Part shown: positions 8,079 to 17,374 of the stretch, one piece after another
How positions within the stretch are numbered: the stretch's first letter is position 1
Layout: every line of letters starts with the position of its first letter
NCBI GenBank assembly: GCA_902812455.1
Contig: CADDZH010000031.1
Coordinates: 1-47,928, forward strand
Length of the DNA stretch: 47,928 bases
DNA from: Chloroflexota bacterium
Lineage (GTDB): Bacteria > Chloroflexota > Ktedonobacteria > Ktedonobacterales > Ktedonobacteraceae
Reading direction: 5' to 3'
Notes under the pieces: model-generated
Database searches by the model: none
What the model was told of the DNA's origin: nothing
What the model saw: only the letters and a program-made list of their open reading frames with translations
Translations under genes and position numbers: made by a program

Positions 8079-10553
8079 ATGATGCAAGCTGCGCCCAACA
8101 ATCTGCCTCTTCAGGTAAACCGGTTTATTGGCCGCGAACGCGAGCTGACCGCGGTCAGAGGGTTGCTCGCGACTACCCGGCTGCTCACCCTCACTGGCGC
8201 TGGCGGCAGTGGCAAAACGCGTTTGGCCCTGCAGGTCGCCACCGATCTCCTGGAGGAGTTCGCGCATGGTATCTGGTGGGTGGAGCTAGCTGCCATCTCC
8301 GATCCTCTGCTCGTGCCACAGGCCGTCGCCTCAGTTGTAGGCATCCCTGAACGTGCCGGTTGCACGGTGACAGAGAGCCTTTCAGATGCGCTCCGTCCCA
8401 AACATCTGCTCCTCGTGTTAGACAACTGTGAGCACCTGCTGGGGGCATGCAGGCAGTTGATCGAAACGCTCCTGCATACTTGCTCACAGTTGCGCGTGCT
8501 GGTCACCAGTCGCGAAGCACTGACGATCACGGGTGAAACGATCTGGGTGGTTCTTCCCCTGCGTGTACCTGATACCTATCAACTGCCGCCCATCGAAGGG
8601 CTGATAACCTATGAGGCCATTCAATTGTTTGTTGAGCGAGCGCGGTCTGTCCTCTCTTCCTTCGCCCTCACACAGGAGAATGCACCGGCAGTGATGCAGG
8701 TGTGTCGCCGGCTCGACGGTATGCCGCTGGCGATTGAGCTGGCTGCGGCTCGTATACGTACCCTTTCTGTGGAGCAGATCGCTGCGCGACTGGATGATGC
8801 CTACCGGCTGCTCACCGGGGGCAGCCGATCGGCCTTACCGCGACAGCAAACCTTGCGAGCAGCCATCGATTGGAGCTACAACTTGTTGTCAGCACAAGAG
8901 CAGGCCCTCTTCCGCCGGCTCTCAGTGTTTGTCAGCGGTTTTTCGCTCGCAGCGGCAGAGGCTATCTGCGCAGGTGAGCCAGGCGAAGCATACGACGTGC
9001 TTGATGTCCTCTCCTCCCTGATCGATAAATCAATGGTCCTCATGGAGCAACGTAGCGACGAGGCACGCTACCGCTTGCTAGAGACGATGCGGCAGTATGG
9101 CCAGGAGAAGCTACGGCAGGCGGGCGAAGTGGCCACCATCCGCCGCAGCTATTGTGACTGGTATGTCCGTTTTGCCCAACGCCCGGGGTCCGAAACAGCC
9201 GGTCGACAGCAGATCGAATGGCTTCATCGCGTAGAATTGGAGTATGATAATATCCGAACGGCACTCGCATGGTTAATCGAGCAGGGAGAGGAGGAACCAA
9301 GCCTTCGCCTCGGTTCCTCCTTGTGGCACTTCTGGGTCTATCGAGGCTATCTGGCTGAGGGACGAAACGTGTTGGAGCGCATACTCCAGCAGTATTCAGA
9401 GCAGACAACTGTGCGAGCAAAGACACTGGTGGGCGCAGGATTGTTGGCGCTCTACCAGGGTGACTATGCACGAGCAACCATCCTCGTGGAAGAAAGTTTG
9501 CGCCTATCTCGTGCGCTCTCAGATAGGGAGGGCATTGCCTACGCCCTGAATGTTCTGGGAACGCTTGCATGCAGCAGGGGTGACTACCAGCAGGCAATCA
9601 CACTCCATGAGGAGAGTTTCCTGCTGCTCCGTGAGCTGGGAGATAAGCGGGTCATGGTCATGGCCCTCTCTGGTTGGGGCCTGGCCCTGCTTGCTCTGGG
9701 AGAGTATGAGCGAGCGAGAGCCCTGTGCGAGGAAAGCCTGGCCCTGGCACGTGAGCTGGGATCCCTCCAAAGTATTGCCGCTTCACTCACGACTCTCGCC
9801 ATTGCAACGCTAGGGCAAGGCGACTATGAACGAGCGAGAGTCCTGGGTGAGGAAAGCCTGGCGATCTGGCAGAAACTAGGAGATACAGGAGAAAGCGCCC
9901 ATACACTCACTTTGCTAGGACGCGTGGTACTTTATGAGGGTGACTATGTGCGAGCAAAAGAACACTACGATGAGAGCCTGTCCATGGGGCAAGCAATGGG
10001 AGACAAAGAAGGGATTGCTTCTGCTTTGGAGGGATTGGCGAGCATAGCCCAGGGGCAGGGACAACCACTGAGCGCAGCGCGGCTGTATGGAGCGGCAGCG
10101 GCTCTGCGCGACGCTATTGACGCTCCCCTTCCGCCAACCGACCACGCCTTTTATGAGCGTATGGTAGGCGACCTGCGTGTCCAACTTGATGCAGTAGCTT
10201 TCGAGGCAGCATGGGCCGAGGGGCAAGCATTCACACTTGAACAAGCCATCGCAGCCACAGAACAGGTGAACGTGCGAGAGCAGATTCCTCCAACTTCTCA
10301 GTCTACCGCTGGAGTAGCTCCTGCGACCGTCCCTCAGGCACCTGCGTCCAGAGGGAATCCATTCGGCCTGACCGCTCGCGAGATCGAAGTCCTGCGCCTG
10401 GTGACGCTGGGGCTGACCACCACCCAGATCGCTGAGCAGCTCATGGTCAGTCCACGCACTGCCGATGCGCACTTGCGCTCGATTTACAGTAAGCTCGGTG
10501 TCACCTCTAGAGCCGCCGCGACTCGTTCTGCCATCGAGCACAAGCTGATCTGA
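8079..10553 (+). CDS. NB-ARC/TPR regulator with C-terminal LuxR helix-turn-helix
   Basis: A large signal-integrating transcription factor of 824 residues. An NTPase domain opens with RFIGRERELTAV and Walker A GAGGSGKT (40-47), and continues through the Walker B-like LLLVLDNCEHL and the GMPLAIELAAARIR motif of AfsR/NB-ARC ATPases. Five or six TPR repeats of about 40 residues follow (GDYERARVLGEESLAIWQKL and similar). A LuxR-type DNA-binding domain ends the protein (LTAREIEVLRLVTLGLTTTQ, then SPRTADAHLRSIYSKLGV). I choose ATG 8079 because AGGAGAG at 8067-8073 precedes it; an in-frame ATG at 7953 lacks a ribosome site. Target genes are not evident. Confidence 0.92.
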   Translation: MMQAAPNNLPLQVNRFIGRERELTAVRGLLATTRLLTLTGAGGSGKTRLALQVATDLLEEFAHGIWWVELAAISDPLLVPQAVASVVGIPERAGCTVTESLSDALRPKHLLLVLDNCEHLLGACRQLIETLLHTCSQLRVLVTSREALTITGETIWVVLPLRVPDTYQLPPIEGLITYEAIQLFVERARSVLSSFALTQENAPAVMQVCRRLDGMPLAIELAAARIRTLSVEQIAARLDDAYRLLTGGSRSALPRQQTLRAAIDWSYNLLSAQEQALFRRLSVFVSGFSLAAAEAICAGEPGEAYDVLDVLSSLIDKSMVLMEQRSDEARYRLLETMRQYGQEKLRQAGEVATIRRSYCDWYVRFAQRPGSETAGRQQIEWLHRVELEYDNIRTALAWLIEQGEEEPSLRLGSSLWHFWVYRGYLAEGRNVLERILQQYSEQTTVRAKTLVGAGLLALYQGDYARATILVEESLRLSRALSDREGIAYALNVLGTLACSRGDYQQAITLHEESFLLLRELGDKRVMVMALSGWGLALLALGEYERARALCEESLALARELGSLQSIAASLTTLAIATLGQGDYERARVLGEESLAIWQKLGDTGESAHTLTLLGRVVLYEGDYVRAKEHYDESLSMGQAMGDKEGIASALEGLASIAQGQGQPLSAARLYGAAAALRDAIDAPLPPTDHAFYERMVGDLRVQLDAVAFEAAWAEGQAFTLEQAIAATEQVNVREQIPPTSQSTAGVAPATVPQAPASRGNPFGLTAREIEVLRLVTLGLTTTQIAEQLMVSPRTADAHLRSIYSKLGVTSRAAATRSAIEHKLI

Positions 10554-10581
10554 CCTCCACGCTTTCTCCTCGCCATCCATA

Positions 10582-10722
10582 ATATCAAATCCGTTTAAAA
10601 AGCGATTCTTTGGGTTCCCTGCACACTGTCCCCCAGACAGCGTTCCCCACACCCCGGCAGGAGGGCCTGCGGCCCTCCTGCACCTCCTGCTTGTTCCGTC
10701 ACGATTCAACCGGATTTGATAT
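10582..10722. mobile_element. MITE-like palindromic element
   Basis: A 141-base unit with perfect 12-bp terminal inverted repeats: ATATCAAATCCG at 10582-10593 and its complement at 10711-10722. Its centre is a 10-bp perfect hairpin (GCAGGAGGGC at 10657-10666, loop CTGCG, complement at 10672-10681). It encodes nothing. The centre resembles the element at 3812-3885. No obvious target-site duplication was seen. Confidence 0.55.
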
Positions 10723-10813
10723 AACACATCGGTAATTCCGCCTAGGTATGTGGCTCCCCACCCCTTCTTCCCGGTCAGGGGCAAAATAGGTAACACAATC
10801 ACGTATTCTACCG

Positions 10814-10954
10814 ATGCCCTCCAGCCTCCGAATGGGTACACTCTCATCAGGAGTATTGCTCAGTAAATCCGGGCTGGCGATTCCAAATGAACTGGCACCA
10901 CTCTTTGAAAAATACGGTATGACTCTCATGGGACCGCCGGAGGGTTGTCAATTG
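10814..10954 (+). pseudogene. Possible remnant of a cupin-like gene
   Basis: The reading frame here gives LSKSGLAIPNELAPLFEKYG followed by MTLMGPP, which resembles the C-terminal end of cupin-domain proteins. There is no recognisable cupin core upstream; the repeat at 10582-10722 sits where it should be. Read as a truncated relic, weakly supported. Confidence 0.25.
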
Positions 10955-11009
10955 CTAACGTGGGCGGAATCCCCCCGGCACGACAAAACAGAAAGGATGG
11001 GGACGTACC

Positions 11010-11294
11010 ATGCCATATGTACTTATCAGAACCAAAGTTCAGGATTATGCGCAGTGGAGGCCGGTGTTTGATGAAGACGGTGTCAACCGCCAGGCCAATG
11101 GGTCCCGAGGGGGACAGCTTTTCCGCAGCGCCAGTGACCCCAATGAACTGGTCATTCTTTTCGAGTGGGATAACCTGGAGAAGGCGCGCCAGTTCTCCCA
11201 ATCGGAGGATTTACGACAGGCGATGCAGCGGTCGGGGGTTGCTGGCCAGCCTGACATCTACTTCCTGAAAGATGGGGAACAGATCTCCAGGTGA
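11010..11294 (+). CDS. Small ABM-like (dimeric alpha/beta barrel) protein, copy 1
   Basis: A 94-residue soluble protein with the pattern beta-strand (MPYVLIRTKVQDYAQW), helix, a GGQLFRSASDPNELVILFEW strand pair, helix with ARQFSQSEDLRQAMQ, and a short final strand. This fits the ferredoxin-like fold of antibiotic-biosynthesis-monooxygenase/cyclase-type small proteins; catalysis cannot be inferred. AAAGGATGGGG precedes the ATG. The gene and about 65 bases upstream are repeated at 11879 (dead copy), and the gene alone at 12267. Confidence 0.8.
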   Translation: MPYVLIRTKVQDYAQWRPVFDEDGVNRQANGSRGGQLFRSASDPNELVILFEWDNLEKARQFSQSEDLRQAMQRSGVAGQPDIYFLKDGEQISR

Positions 11295-11347
11295 GTGAAG
11301 GAACGTTTCACCCCTATCTATTGCACACACAGAAAGGAGCATTTCAC

Positions 11348-11776
11348 ATGGCAACAGAAGACGAAGTTCGACAGGCATCCGACCAGTTCTACGCGGCGTT
11401 GAACCGCATGGCCGATGGCGATGCCAGCCCAATGATGGAGATCTGGTCGCATAGCTCAGATGTGACGACCATGCACCCGCTCGGCGGCCGTGAGGTTGGC
11501 TGGGAGCAGGTACGAGTGCCCTGGGAGCAGGTCGCCGCGATGGCCTCGGGTGGCCAGGTCACCCTCAGAGACCGCCTGATCCGGGTGGTCGGTGACTTAG
11601 CCTACGAGGTAGGCACCGAGTCCGGGGAGGCCACGCTCGCCGGCCAGCCGGTCTCCATTGAGCAACGCGTCACGAACGTCTATCGCCGTGAAGCGGGAGG
11701 GTGGAAGATCGTGCACCACCACACCGATCTCTCCCCGGCCATGCAAGACATTGTTGCACATTTGCAACAAGGATAG
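11348..11776 (+). CDS. SnoaL/ketosteroid-isomerase-like protein (NTF2 fold)
   Basis: A 142-residue protein. The N-terminal helix has VRQASDQFYAALNRMADGD, followed by MEIWSHSSDVTTMHPLGG and the WEQV helix. The C-terminal strands RVTNVYRREAGGWKIVHHHT are the hallmark of the DUF4440/SnoaL_3 group. AAAGGAG at 11333-11339 places the start at ATG 11348 rather than the in-frame ATG 11291. It sits between two copies of the ABM-like gene in the same direction. Substrate unknown. Confidence 0.85.
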   Translation: MATEDEVRQASDQFYAALNRMADGDASPMMEIWSHSSDVTTMHPLGGREVGWEQVRVPWEQVAAMASGGQVTLRDRLIRVVGDLAYEVGTESGEATLAGQPVSIEQRVTNVYRREAGGWKIVHHHTDLSPAMQDIVAHLQQG

Positions 11777-11878
11777 ACCAGAAAGAGGTAACCATTGTTC
11801 TTGTAGATGTAGTCCTGCAACATGCTGACGTGGGCGAAGTCGCCCAGAACGACACAACAGAAAGGATGGAGACGTACC

Positions 11879-12162
11879 ATGCCATACATGCTTTTACACA
11901 TTAAAGTCGCGGACTATGCGAAGTGGAAGCCAGCGTTTGATGGTAACAGTGCCAACCGCCGGGCGAGCGGTTCGCAAGGTGGCCAGCTCTTCCGCAGCGC
12001 AATGATCCCAATGAACTGATCGCCCTTTTTGAGTGGGATGATCTTGAGAAGGCGCGCTAGTTCTCCCAATCGGCGGATTTACGAGAGAGGATGCAACAAG
12101 CTGGGGTGATTGGCCGCCCTGATGTCTACTACCTGGAAGAGGTGGAACACGTTTCCGCGTGA
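11879..12162 (+). pseudogene. ABM-like gene copy 2, inactivated
   Basis: Clearly homologous along its full length to the copies at 11010 and 12267, but broken twice. One base is missing near 12000: CGCAGCGC should be followed by CAATGATCCC to keep frame, and the present frame stops at 12017-12019. After correcting that shift, an in-frame TAG stands at 12058-12060 where both sister copies have CAG (Gln). The upstream AAAGGATGGAGACGTACC matches copy 1, so the ribosome site was duplicated with the gene. Confidence 0.85.
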
Positions 12163-12266
12163 GTGAATGAAAGGAGGCATGCCAGCACTTCAAAGCGCGT
12201 CCCACGGAGATTGGGTAAGACAGGCTTACCCGCAGTTTTGAAACACAGAAAGGAAATCAATGCATC

Positions 12267-12551
12267 ATGCCATACATACTTGTGCGGCATAAAGTCGAAG
12301 ACTATGCCAGGTGGAAGCCGATCTTTGATGAACACAGTGCTACCCGCCGGAAGAGCGGTTCCCAGGGCGGCCAGCTCTTCCGCAATGCCCAGAACCCCAA
12401 CGAAGTCGTCGCCCTATTCGAGTGGGATGATCTCGAGAACGCCCAGCAGTTCGCCCAATCGGATGATTTGCGAGAGAAGATGCAACAGGCCGGGGTAGCG
12501 GACCAGCCTGATATCTACTTCCTGGAGGAGGTAGAACACGTTTCCGCGTGA
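12267..12551 (+). CDS. Small ABM-like (dimeric alpha/beta barrel) protein, copy 3
   Basis: A 94-residue intact paralogue of the gene at 11010, differing at many positions but with the same GSQGGQLFRNAQNPNEVVAL core and the C-terminal QPDIYFLEEVEHVSA end. The dead copy 2 shares this last part (EEVEHVSA), so copies 2 and 3 are closer to each other at the 3' end while copies 1 and 2 share the upstream region. AAAGGAAATC precedes the start. A hairpin with GTGAGTGA / TCACTCAC arms overlaps the stop codon. Confidence 0.82.
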   Translation: MPYILVRHKVEDYARWKPIFDEHSATRRKSGSQGGQLFRNAQNPNEVVALFEWDDLENAQQFAQSDDLREKMQQAGVADQPDIYFLEEVEHVSA

Positions 12552-12633
12552 GTGAGTCCCTTCACTCACAAATGTGCAACAAAGCGGCCCCATTTCCCCC
12601 CCCGATGGGGCCGGCAGAACGAAACCCTCGCTC

Positions 12634-12661
12634 TTGTAGACGCCCCGTGATCTGCTATAAT
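12634..12661 (+). promoter_or_regulatory. Probable sigma-70-type promoter of glnA
   Basis: TTGTAG (12634-12639), 16-base spacer, TATAAT (12656-12661), 67 bases ahead of the glnA start. A GGCCCCAT / ATGGGGCC hairpin at 12586-12612 separates it from the preceding gene and may end that transcript. Confidence 0.5.
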
Positions 12662-12728
12662 TGTCCTTACCCTCACAACGAGAAACATGAACGATAGACA
12701 GTGAGATGAGGAAGCGAGGATATGCAGT

Positions 12729-14144
12729 ATGGCAGAGAAGCAAAATAAAGATGAACGGGAGCGCGTTCTCGAAGGGCAGAGGGAGATGATCCTGGCAGCG
12801 ATTGAAGCTGAGCATGTCCGTTTCGTGAACCTGGAGTTTACCGATGTTGTGGGTATGGCAAAGTGCGTCACCATCCCCGTTGAGCAGTTTCCTGATTGCC
12901 TTCTTCACGGCAAGTGGTTCGATGGATCTGCTCTGGAAGGGTTTGCGCGAGTTGCGGAAAGCGACATGTATCTTTTTCCTGATCTGGCAACTTTCGCTGT
13001 TTTGCCTGCAGGCGTGCGCCCACAGGGAGCAGCGCAGTCGTTTGATATGATTGCGGAGGAAGATGTGGTGGCCCGCGTAATCTGCGATGTGCGCACACCC
13101 GACGGTGAGCGCTTTGATGGCGATCCCCGCGCTACGCTCTTACGAGCGCTTTCGGTGGCCGAATCGATGGGATTCTCGTTCTTTGCCGCGCCCGAACTGG
13201 AATTTTTCCTCTTACGCCTGGAAGACAAGACGCCAGCACCCTTGCCTCATGATCGAGGCGGTTATTTCGATCTTTCGACCGATCTAGCCGCTGCAGTGCG
13301 CCGGCAAATGGTGCAGGCGCTTAAGCAGATGAACATCAATATCGAGGCAAGCCATCACGAGGTAGCGGCCGGCCAGCACGAGCTTGATTTCGAGATCGGC
13401 GATGCGCTCTCTATCGCCGATGGGCTGATGACTGCCAAATATGTTCTTAAGGCCATTGCTGCCCAGCATGGTCTCTACGCGACCTTCTTGCCCAAGCCAT
13501 TCTATGGAATCAACGGCTCTGGTATGCATACACACCAGCAATTGATCTATAAGGAGACGGGCCAGAACGCCTTTGTTGGTGAAGATGGTGAATACGGCCT
13601 CTCGGATGTTGGCCGCTATTATATAGCCGGGCAACTGGCTCATGCCCGTGCTATATGCGCGATTCTTGCTCCTTTAGTGAACTCATATAAACGCCTGGTG
13701 CCGGGCTACGAAGCGCCTGTGTTTATTAACTGGGGACGTGTAAACCGCGAGGCGCTGATTCGCGTTCCACGACCAGGTCCAGACCACCAGTTGTCGGCGC
13801 GCATCGAATTACGCTGCTGCGACCCAAGCTGTAACCCGTATCTGGGCTTAGCTGTGATGCTGCGAGCCGGGCTGGATGGTATCCAACGCAAGTTGCCCCT
13901 GCCTCCCGCCATGGATGAGAGCCTCTTCTTACGCGATGAGCATGAGCGGGTGCAACCGCATGAACTCTTACTTCCTGCCACACTTGGTGAGGCGTTAGAA
14001 GATTTGCAAAAAGATACGCTTGTGCGTGAGACGCTGGGCGATTCTATTTATGAGGGCTTCCTCGAAGCGAAAACGATCGAGTGGAAGGAGTATCGCAGGC
14101 AGGTTCACGCCTGGGAGATCGAACGTTATTTGCCTGTATTCTAA
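12729..14144 (+). CDS. glnA: Glutamine synthetase, type I
   Basis: Makes glutamine from glutamate and ammonia with ATP (cytoplasm). The 471-residue protein has the expected type I layout: beta-grasp N domain (FVNLEFTDVVGMAKCVTIP), active-site strand with FDGSALEGFARVAESDMYL, metal ligands in APELEFFLL, the HEVAAGQHELDF and NGSGMHTHQQL segments, and RVPRPG / RIELRCCDPSCNPYL. The adenylylation-loop tyrosine motif (NLYDLPP) of GSI-beta is absent, so control by adenylylation is not expected. The start at 12729 has GCGAGGA about eight bases upstream; ATG 12722 is out of frame. No GlnR or PII gene is adjacent. Confidence 0.95.
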   Translation: MAEKQNKDERERVLEGQREMILAAIEAEHVRFVNLEFTDVVGMAKCVTIPVEQFPDCLLHGKWFDGSALEGFARVAESDMYLFPDLATFAVLPAGVRPQGAAQSFDMIAEEDVVARVICDVRTPDGERFDGDPRATLLRALSVAESMGFSFFAAPELEFFLLRLEDKTPAPLPHDRGGYFDLSTDLAAAVRRQMVQALKQMNINIEASHHEVAAGQHELDFEIGDALSIADGLMTAKYVLKAIAAQHGLYATFLPKPFYGINGSGMHTHQQLIYKETGQNAFVGEDGEYGLSDVGRYYIAGQLAHARAICAILAPLVNSYKRLVPGYEAPVFINWGRVNREALIRVPRPGPDHQLSARIELRCCDPSCNPYLGLAVMLRAGLDGIQRKLPLPPAMDESLFLRDEHERVQPHELLLPATLGEALEDLQKDTLVRETLGDSIYEGFLEAKTIEWKEYRRQVHAWEIERYLPVF

Positions 14145-14259
14145 TAAACCCACATGCTAACTATTACCAGAATGGATCGTATATACTACGATATAAAAGG
14201 AACCTTTGCATCTTATGAACCTTACCAAATAAATTGGAGGATGACGAGGGATTGCTTTT

Positions 14260-14302
14260 GGCCGATCAATCGGCAGTGGGCACGATAAATCGGCCCCTAC
14301 AG
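14260..14302. repeat. 43-nt dispersed repeat (GCCGATCAATCGGC type)
   Basis: Differs from the copy at 26788-26830 at only two of 43 positions. It starts with the palindrome GCCGATCAATCGGC and ends with CGGCCCCTACAG. More diverged copies are at 7788-7848 (inverted), 18232-18275 and 23876-23940 (partial). It lies in the 363-base non-coding gap 14145-14507. Confidence 0.75.
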
Positions 14303-14388
14303 TTTTCCTCCGAGTAATTTGTTTATCTTCATTTAAAGCAAGGTTCAATTAGAAAGAAGATCCTTAACAGGTTGAACAGTCACATGAT

Positions 14389-14450
14389 GTCATCCTGAGC
14401 GAAGCGCAGGATCTCTCTTGAGAGACAGCGGATGCTTCGCTCAGCATGAC
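14389..14450. repeat. TCATSCTGAGCG-type palindrome
   Basis: TCATCCTGAGCGAAGCG (from 14390) pairs with CTTCGCTCAGCATGAC (to 14450). Same family as 5761-5825 and 18303-18502. Confidence 0.7.
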
Positions 14451-14507
14451 AGGACTGAACCTTATCTTAGAGCGTATCACCTGGAGAGTTATCAGAAAGG
14501 CCGGGGC

Positions 14508-16079
14508 ATGAACAGCGCCCCTTCTCGTTTCTGCGGTCTATGCGGTGCAGCTATCGCTGATCAAGCAACGATCTGCGATACCTGTGGTAGTCCTCTTCGC
14601 CTCTTGCATCTCGTTTCTTCCTCGATGCCAGTTGCCCCGCTGGCTGCAGGCCTTTCTGCACCTGTACCAGCCGGGCCATTGCGTCCCGGCTCCCTGTTCG
14701 TCCGGCGTTACCGCGTGCTCAGCAAGGCTGGTGAAGGAGGGTTCGGCGAAATTTACAAAGCTGAGGATCTCGATCATCGTCGCAGATTGGTCGCCATCAA
14801 GCAGATCAACCTGCGCACTCTCAGTCCGAGGGAGATGATCGAGGTAACCGATTCGTATAACCGCGAAGTGCGCTACCTCTCGCAATTGCGCCATAAATGC
14901 ATCCCCCGCATCTACACTTACTTGACCGATCCCGATCACTGGTATGTCGTAATGGACTTTATCGAGGGCCAGACGCTGGAGGACAGTCTGAAGCAGGCTC
15001 GTCGTGGGCGCTTCTCAACGAAAAGAGTCCTCGAGATCGGCATAGCGCTCTGCGATGTGTTGGGTTACCTGCACGCCCAGCACCCGCCGATCATCTTTCG
15101 CGATGTCAAACCCGCGAACATCATGCTGGCTAAAACTGGGCGCATCTACCTGATCGATTTTGGCATTGCTCGCCAGTATGCCCCAGACCGTACCAGGGAT
15201 ACCGGCTCGCTTGGCTCTCCAGGCTATGCGGCACCCGAACAGTATGGGAAAGCTCAATCCACTGCGCAAACCGATATCTACGGCCTGGGCGCGACACTAC
15301 AAACCCTCCTGACAGGAAAAGAGCCTCTGGAGCTGGTTGCCAGCAGCGAAAAGCAGGCGCGAAAAATTCAGCGCAGGATTCCCAGGAAGCTGCACCCACT
15401 GCTCAAGCAAATGCTCGAGGTGGATGCCAGCAAAAGACCGCAAAGTATGGAAGAGGTGAAACAATCTCTTCAGCGGATCAAAGAGCACTCGGTAATGTAC
15501 CGAGTGAAGCAAACAGCACACTTTCTCATCCACTCGGGTCCCAGTATGCTCCTGCTCGTGGCTCTGCTGCTCTTCATATCTCTCCTCTCTTTCCAAGCCG
15601 GTTTTTTCAATAGCCCGTTCTGGATACCGTGCCTTCTTGCTATGTTGGGAGTTATTGTTGGCCGGAGCGCCTACTATCTTCACCGGGCAATGGAGGAAGC
15701 CTCGGGCAGGCTGCACGCGCAAGAAGCGCTGGGTATTGTGCTGAAACATCTGAAAGGCTCCATTCTCTTTACGTTGATACCGGCCATAGTCTTCCTTTAT
15801 CTCTATGCTATCCTGACGCCAGGTGGTCCCCTTGGAGCACTCGATTATCTTTTTCTCGGAGGGATCGTCCTCGCCTTCATTATTGGCGGCCTTTACTTTT
15901 TCTGGTGGGAAATCTGGTCATTCTTGCACCAGGTCAGTTCGTGGCGCCTCATCGGTGCCGGGGTGGGATACGTTCTCCCTGAAGTCAGGTCGTTCTTGCG
16001 CCGGATTACTTCATGGCGGCTGGGCCGTAAGCAGAAACAAGTGGCTCCTCTCCAGCAGCAAACGCATAAGCATCCATGA
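14508..16079 (+). CDS. Membrane Ser/Thr protein kinase with N-terminal zinc ribbon
   Basis: The 523-residue protein starts with a zinc ribbon (Cys 9, 12, 23, 26). The Hanks-type kinase domain runs from about 68 to 345: Gly loop GEGGFGE (75-81), catalytic Lys in VAIKQ (98), FRDVKPAN (197-204; Phe replaces the usual His of HRD), DFG (217-219) and the GSPGYAAPEQYG activation segment. About four hydrophobic helices follow in the C-terminal third, so it is membrane-anchored with a small C-terminal tail. ATG 14508 is chosen over an in-frame ATG at 14418, because 14418-14450 lies in a dispersed repeat. FHA proteins at 4223 and 24857 could be readers of its phosphorylation (inference). Confidence 0.92.
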   Translation: MNSAPSRFCGLCGAAIADQATICDTCGSPLRLLHLVSSSMPVAPLAAGLSAPVPAGPLRPGSLFVRRYRVLSKAGEGGFGEIYKAEDLDHRRRLVAIKQINLRTLSPREMIEVTDSYNREVRYLSQLRHKCIPRIYTYLTDPDHWYVVMDFIEGQTLEDSLKQARRGRFSTKRVLEIGIALCDVLGYLHAQHPPIIFRDVKPANIMLAKTGRIYLIDFGIARQYAPDRTRDTGSLGSPGYAAPEQYGKAQSTAQTDIYGLGATLQTLLTGKEPLELVASSEKQARKIQRRIPRKLHPLLKQMLEVDASKRPQSMEEVKQSLQRIKEHSVMYRVKQTAHFLIHSGPSMLLLVALLLFISLLSFQAGFFNSPFWIPCLLAMLGVIVGRSAYYLHRAMEEASGRLHAQEALGIVLKHLKGSILFTLIPAIVFLYLYAILTPGGPLGALDYLFLGGIVLAFIIGGLYFFWWEIWSFLHQVSSWRLIGAGVGYVLPEVRSFLRRITSWRLGRKQKQVAPLQQQTHKHP

Positions 16080-16105
16080 AGGTATTTTTCTAAACATGAA
16101 AAAGA

Positions 16106-16124
16106 GCAGGCTGTAACAGCCTGC
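16106..16124. terminator. Bidirectional terminator between the kinase gene and phaA
   Basis: GCAGGCTG, loop TAA, CAGCCTGC: a perfect 8-bp stem with an A-rich run on the left and CCCTTTTT on the right, so it has T tracts in both directions. It sits between the convergent stops at 16079 and 16157. Confidence 0.85.
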
Positions 16125-16156
16125 CCTTTTTACCTGGCTTAGTTTATGGTTAAGTT

Positions 16157-17344
16157 TTAGCGCTCGACAATCATGGCTACGCCCTGGCCGCCGCCGATAC
16201 AAAGCGTTGCCAGGCCGTAATGGGCATTACGCCGCTGCATTTCATACAGCAATGTCACCAGGATACGCGCTCCGCTGGCTCCAATCGGGTGGCCAAGCGC
16301 AATTGCTCCGCCGTTCACATTGAGCTTCGAGCGATCGAAGCCAAGCTCTTTTCCTACCGCTACCGACTGTGCGGCAAAGGCCTCGTTCGCCTCAACCAGG
16401 TCAATATCGGACATACTGAGCCGGGCTTTTTCTAGCGCCAGCTTTGTCGCGGGGACAGGCCCCATTCCCATGATGCGTGGATCAACGCCTGCAGAAGCAT
16501 AGCTACGAATGGTTGCCATCGGCTGCAAACCTAGCTCTTCTGCCTTCCTGCGGCTCATCACCACAAGAGCTGCTGCCCCATCATTGATACCAGAAGAGTT
16601 GCCTGCCGTGACCAGCCCGCCCTCTTTCTTAAATGCCGGGCGCAGCTTTGCCAGCGCCTCTGGCGAGGTATCTGGACGTGGCTGCTGGTCTGTATCGAAG
16701 ACAGTTGGCCCTTTTCTTCCCGGCACTTCTACCGGAACGATCTCATCGCGGAACAGGCCTGCTTCGATCGCATGCACTGCTCGTCGCTGGCTCTCCAGGG
16801 CGAACTGATCGAGTTCTTCACGGGTCAAGTGGTAGTCGGCGCAGACATTTTCCGCTGTGATCCCCATGTGGCAGTCATTGAACACGTCCCACAGGCCTTC
16901 ATGAATCATGGAATCAATCAGCGGGCCGTCGCCCATGCGATAGCCGAAGCGGGCCTTGTCCAGCAGGTATGGAGCGCGGCTCATGCTCTCCATGCCGCCG
17001 GCCACAAGCACATTGGCGTCGCCTACACGAATGGCCTGGGCAGCCAGCATAACGGCCTGAAGGCCGCTGCCGCAGACTTTATTGATGGTCATGGCGGGAA
17101 CCTGCACGGGCAGGCCCGCAAAAATGGCCGCCTGCCGCGCCGGATTCATGCCGACCCCGGCCTGCAGCACATTGCCCATGATCACCTCTTCCACCTGCTC
17201 AGGTTTGATGTCAGCCCGCTTGAGTGCTTCTCTAATACAAACTTCACCTAATTTTGGCGCAGGCACCTCTGCCAGTGCGCCGCCAAATGTGCCTATGGCG
17301 GTTCTCACTCCACTGGCGATCACCGCTTCTTGCAATTCGGCCAT
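16157..17344 (-). CDS. phaA: Acetyl-CoA acetyltransferase (thiolase), PHB pathway
   Basis: Condenses two acetyl-CoA to acetoacetyl-CoA, the first step of polyhydroxybutyrate synthesis. The 395-residue length is standard. The acyl-accepting cysteine is Cys91 in [11 protein letters not shown]. The base His is in [11 protein letters not shown] near residue 351 and the second cysteine in LCIGGGQG near 381. It follows the reductase gene by 30 bases in the same direction and lies in the pha locus, which supports a biosynthetic role over beta-oxidation. The ribosome site GGAGAAAGGAAC precedes the ATG. Confidence 0.93.
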   Translation of the reverse strand: MAELQEAVIASGVRTAIGTFGGALAEVPAPKLGEVCIREALKRADIKPEQVEEVIMGNVLQAGVGMNPARQAAIFAGLPVQVPAMTINKVCGSGLQAVMLAAQAIRVGDANVLVAGGMESMSRAPYLLDKARFGYRMGDGPLIDSMIHEGLWDVFNDCHMGITAENVCADYHLTREELDQFALESQRRAVHAIEAGLFRDEIVPVEVPGRKGPTVFDTDQQPRPDTSPEALAKLRPAFKKEGGLVTAGNSSGINDGAAALVVMSRRKAEELGLQPMATIRSYASAGVDPRIMGMGPVPATKLALEKARLSMSDIDLVEANEAFAAQSVAVGKELGFDRSKLNVNGGAIALGHPIGASGARILVTLLYEMQRRNAHYGLATLCIGGGQGVAMIVER

Positions 17345-17374
17345 GTGTCTTGTTCCTTTCTCCAGGGTAAACCC

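Noticed and set aside
9040..9597. 185-residue minus-strand frame inside the LuxR-type gene
   Set aside because: Antisense shadow of TPR and ATPase coding sequence with unnatural composition (Pro, Arg, His).
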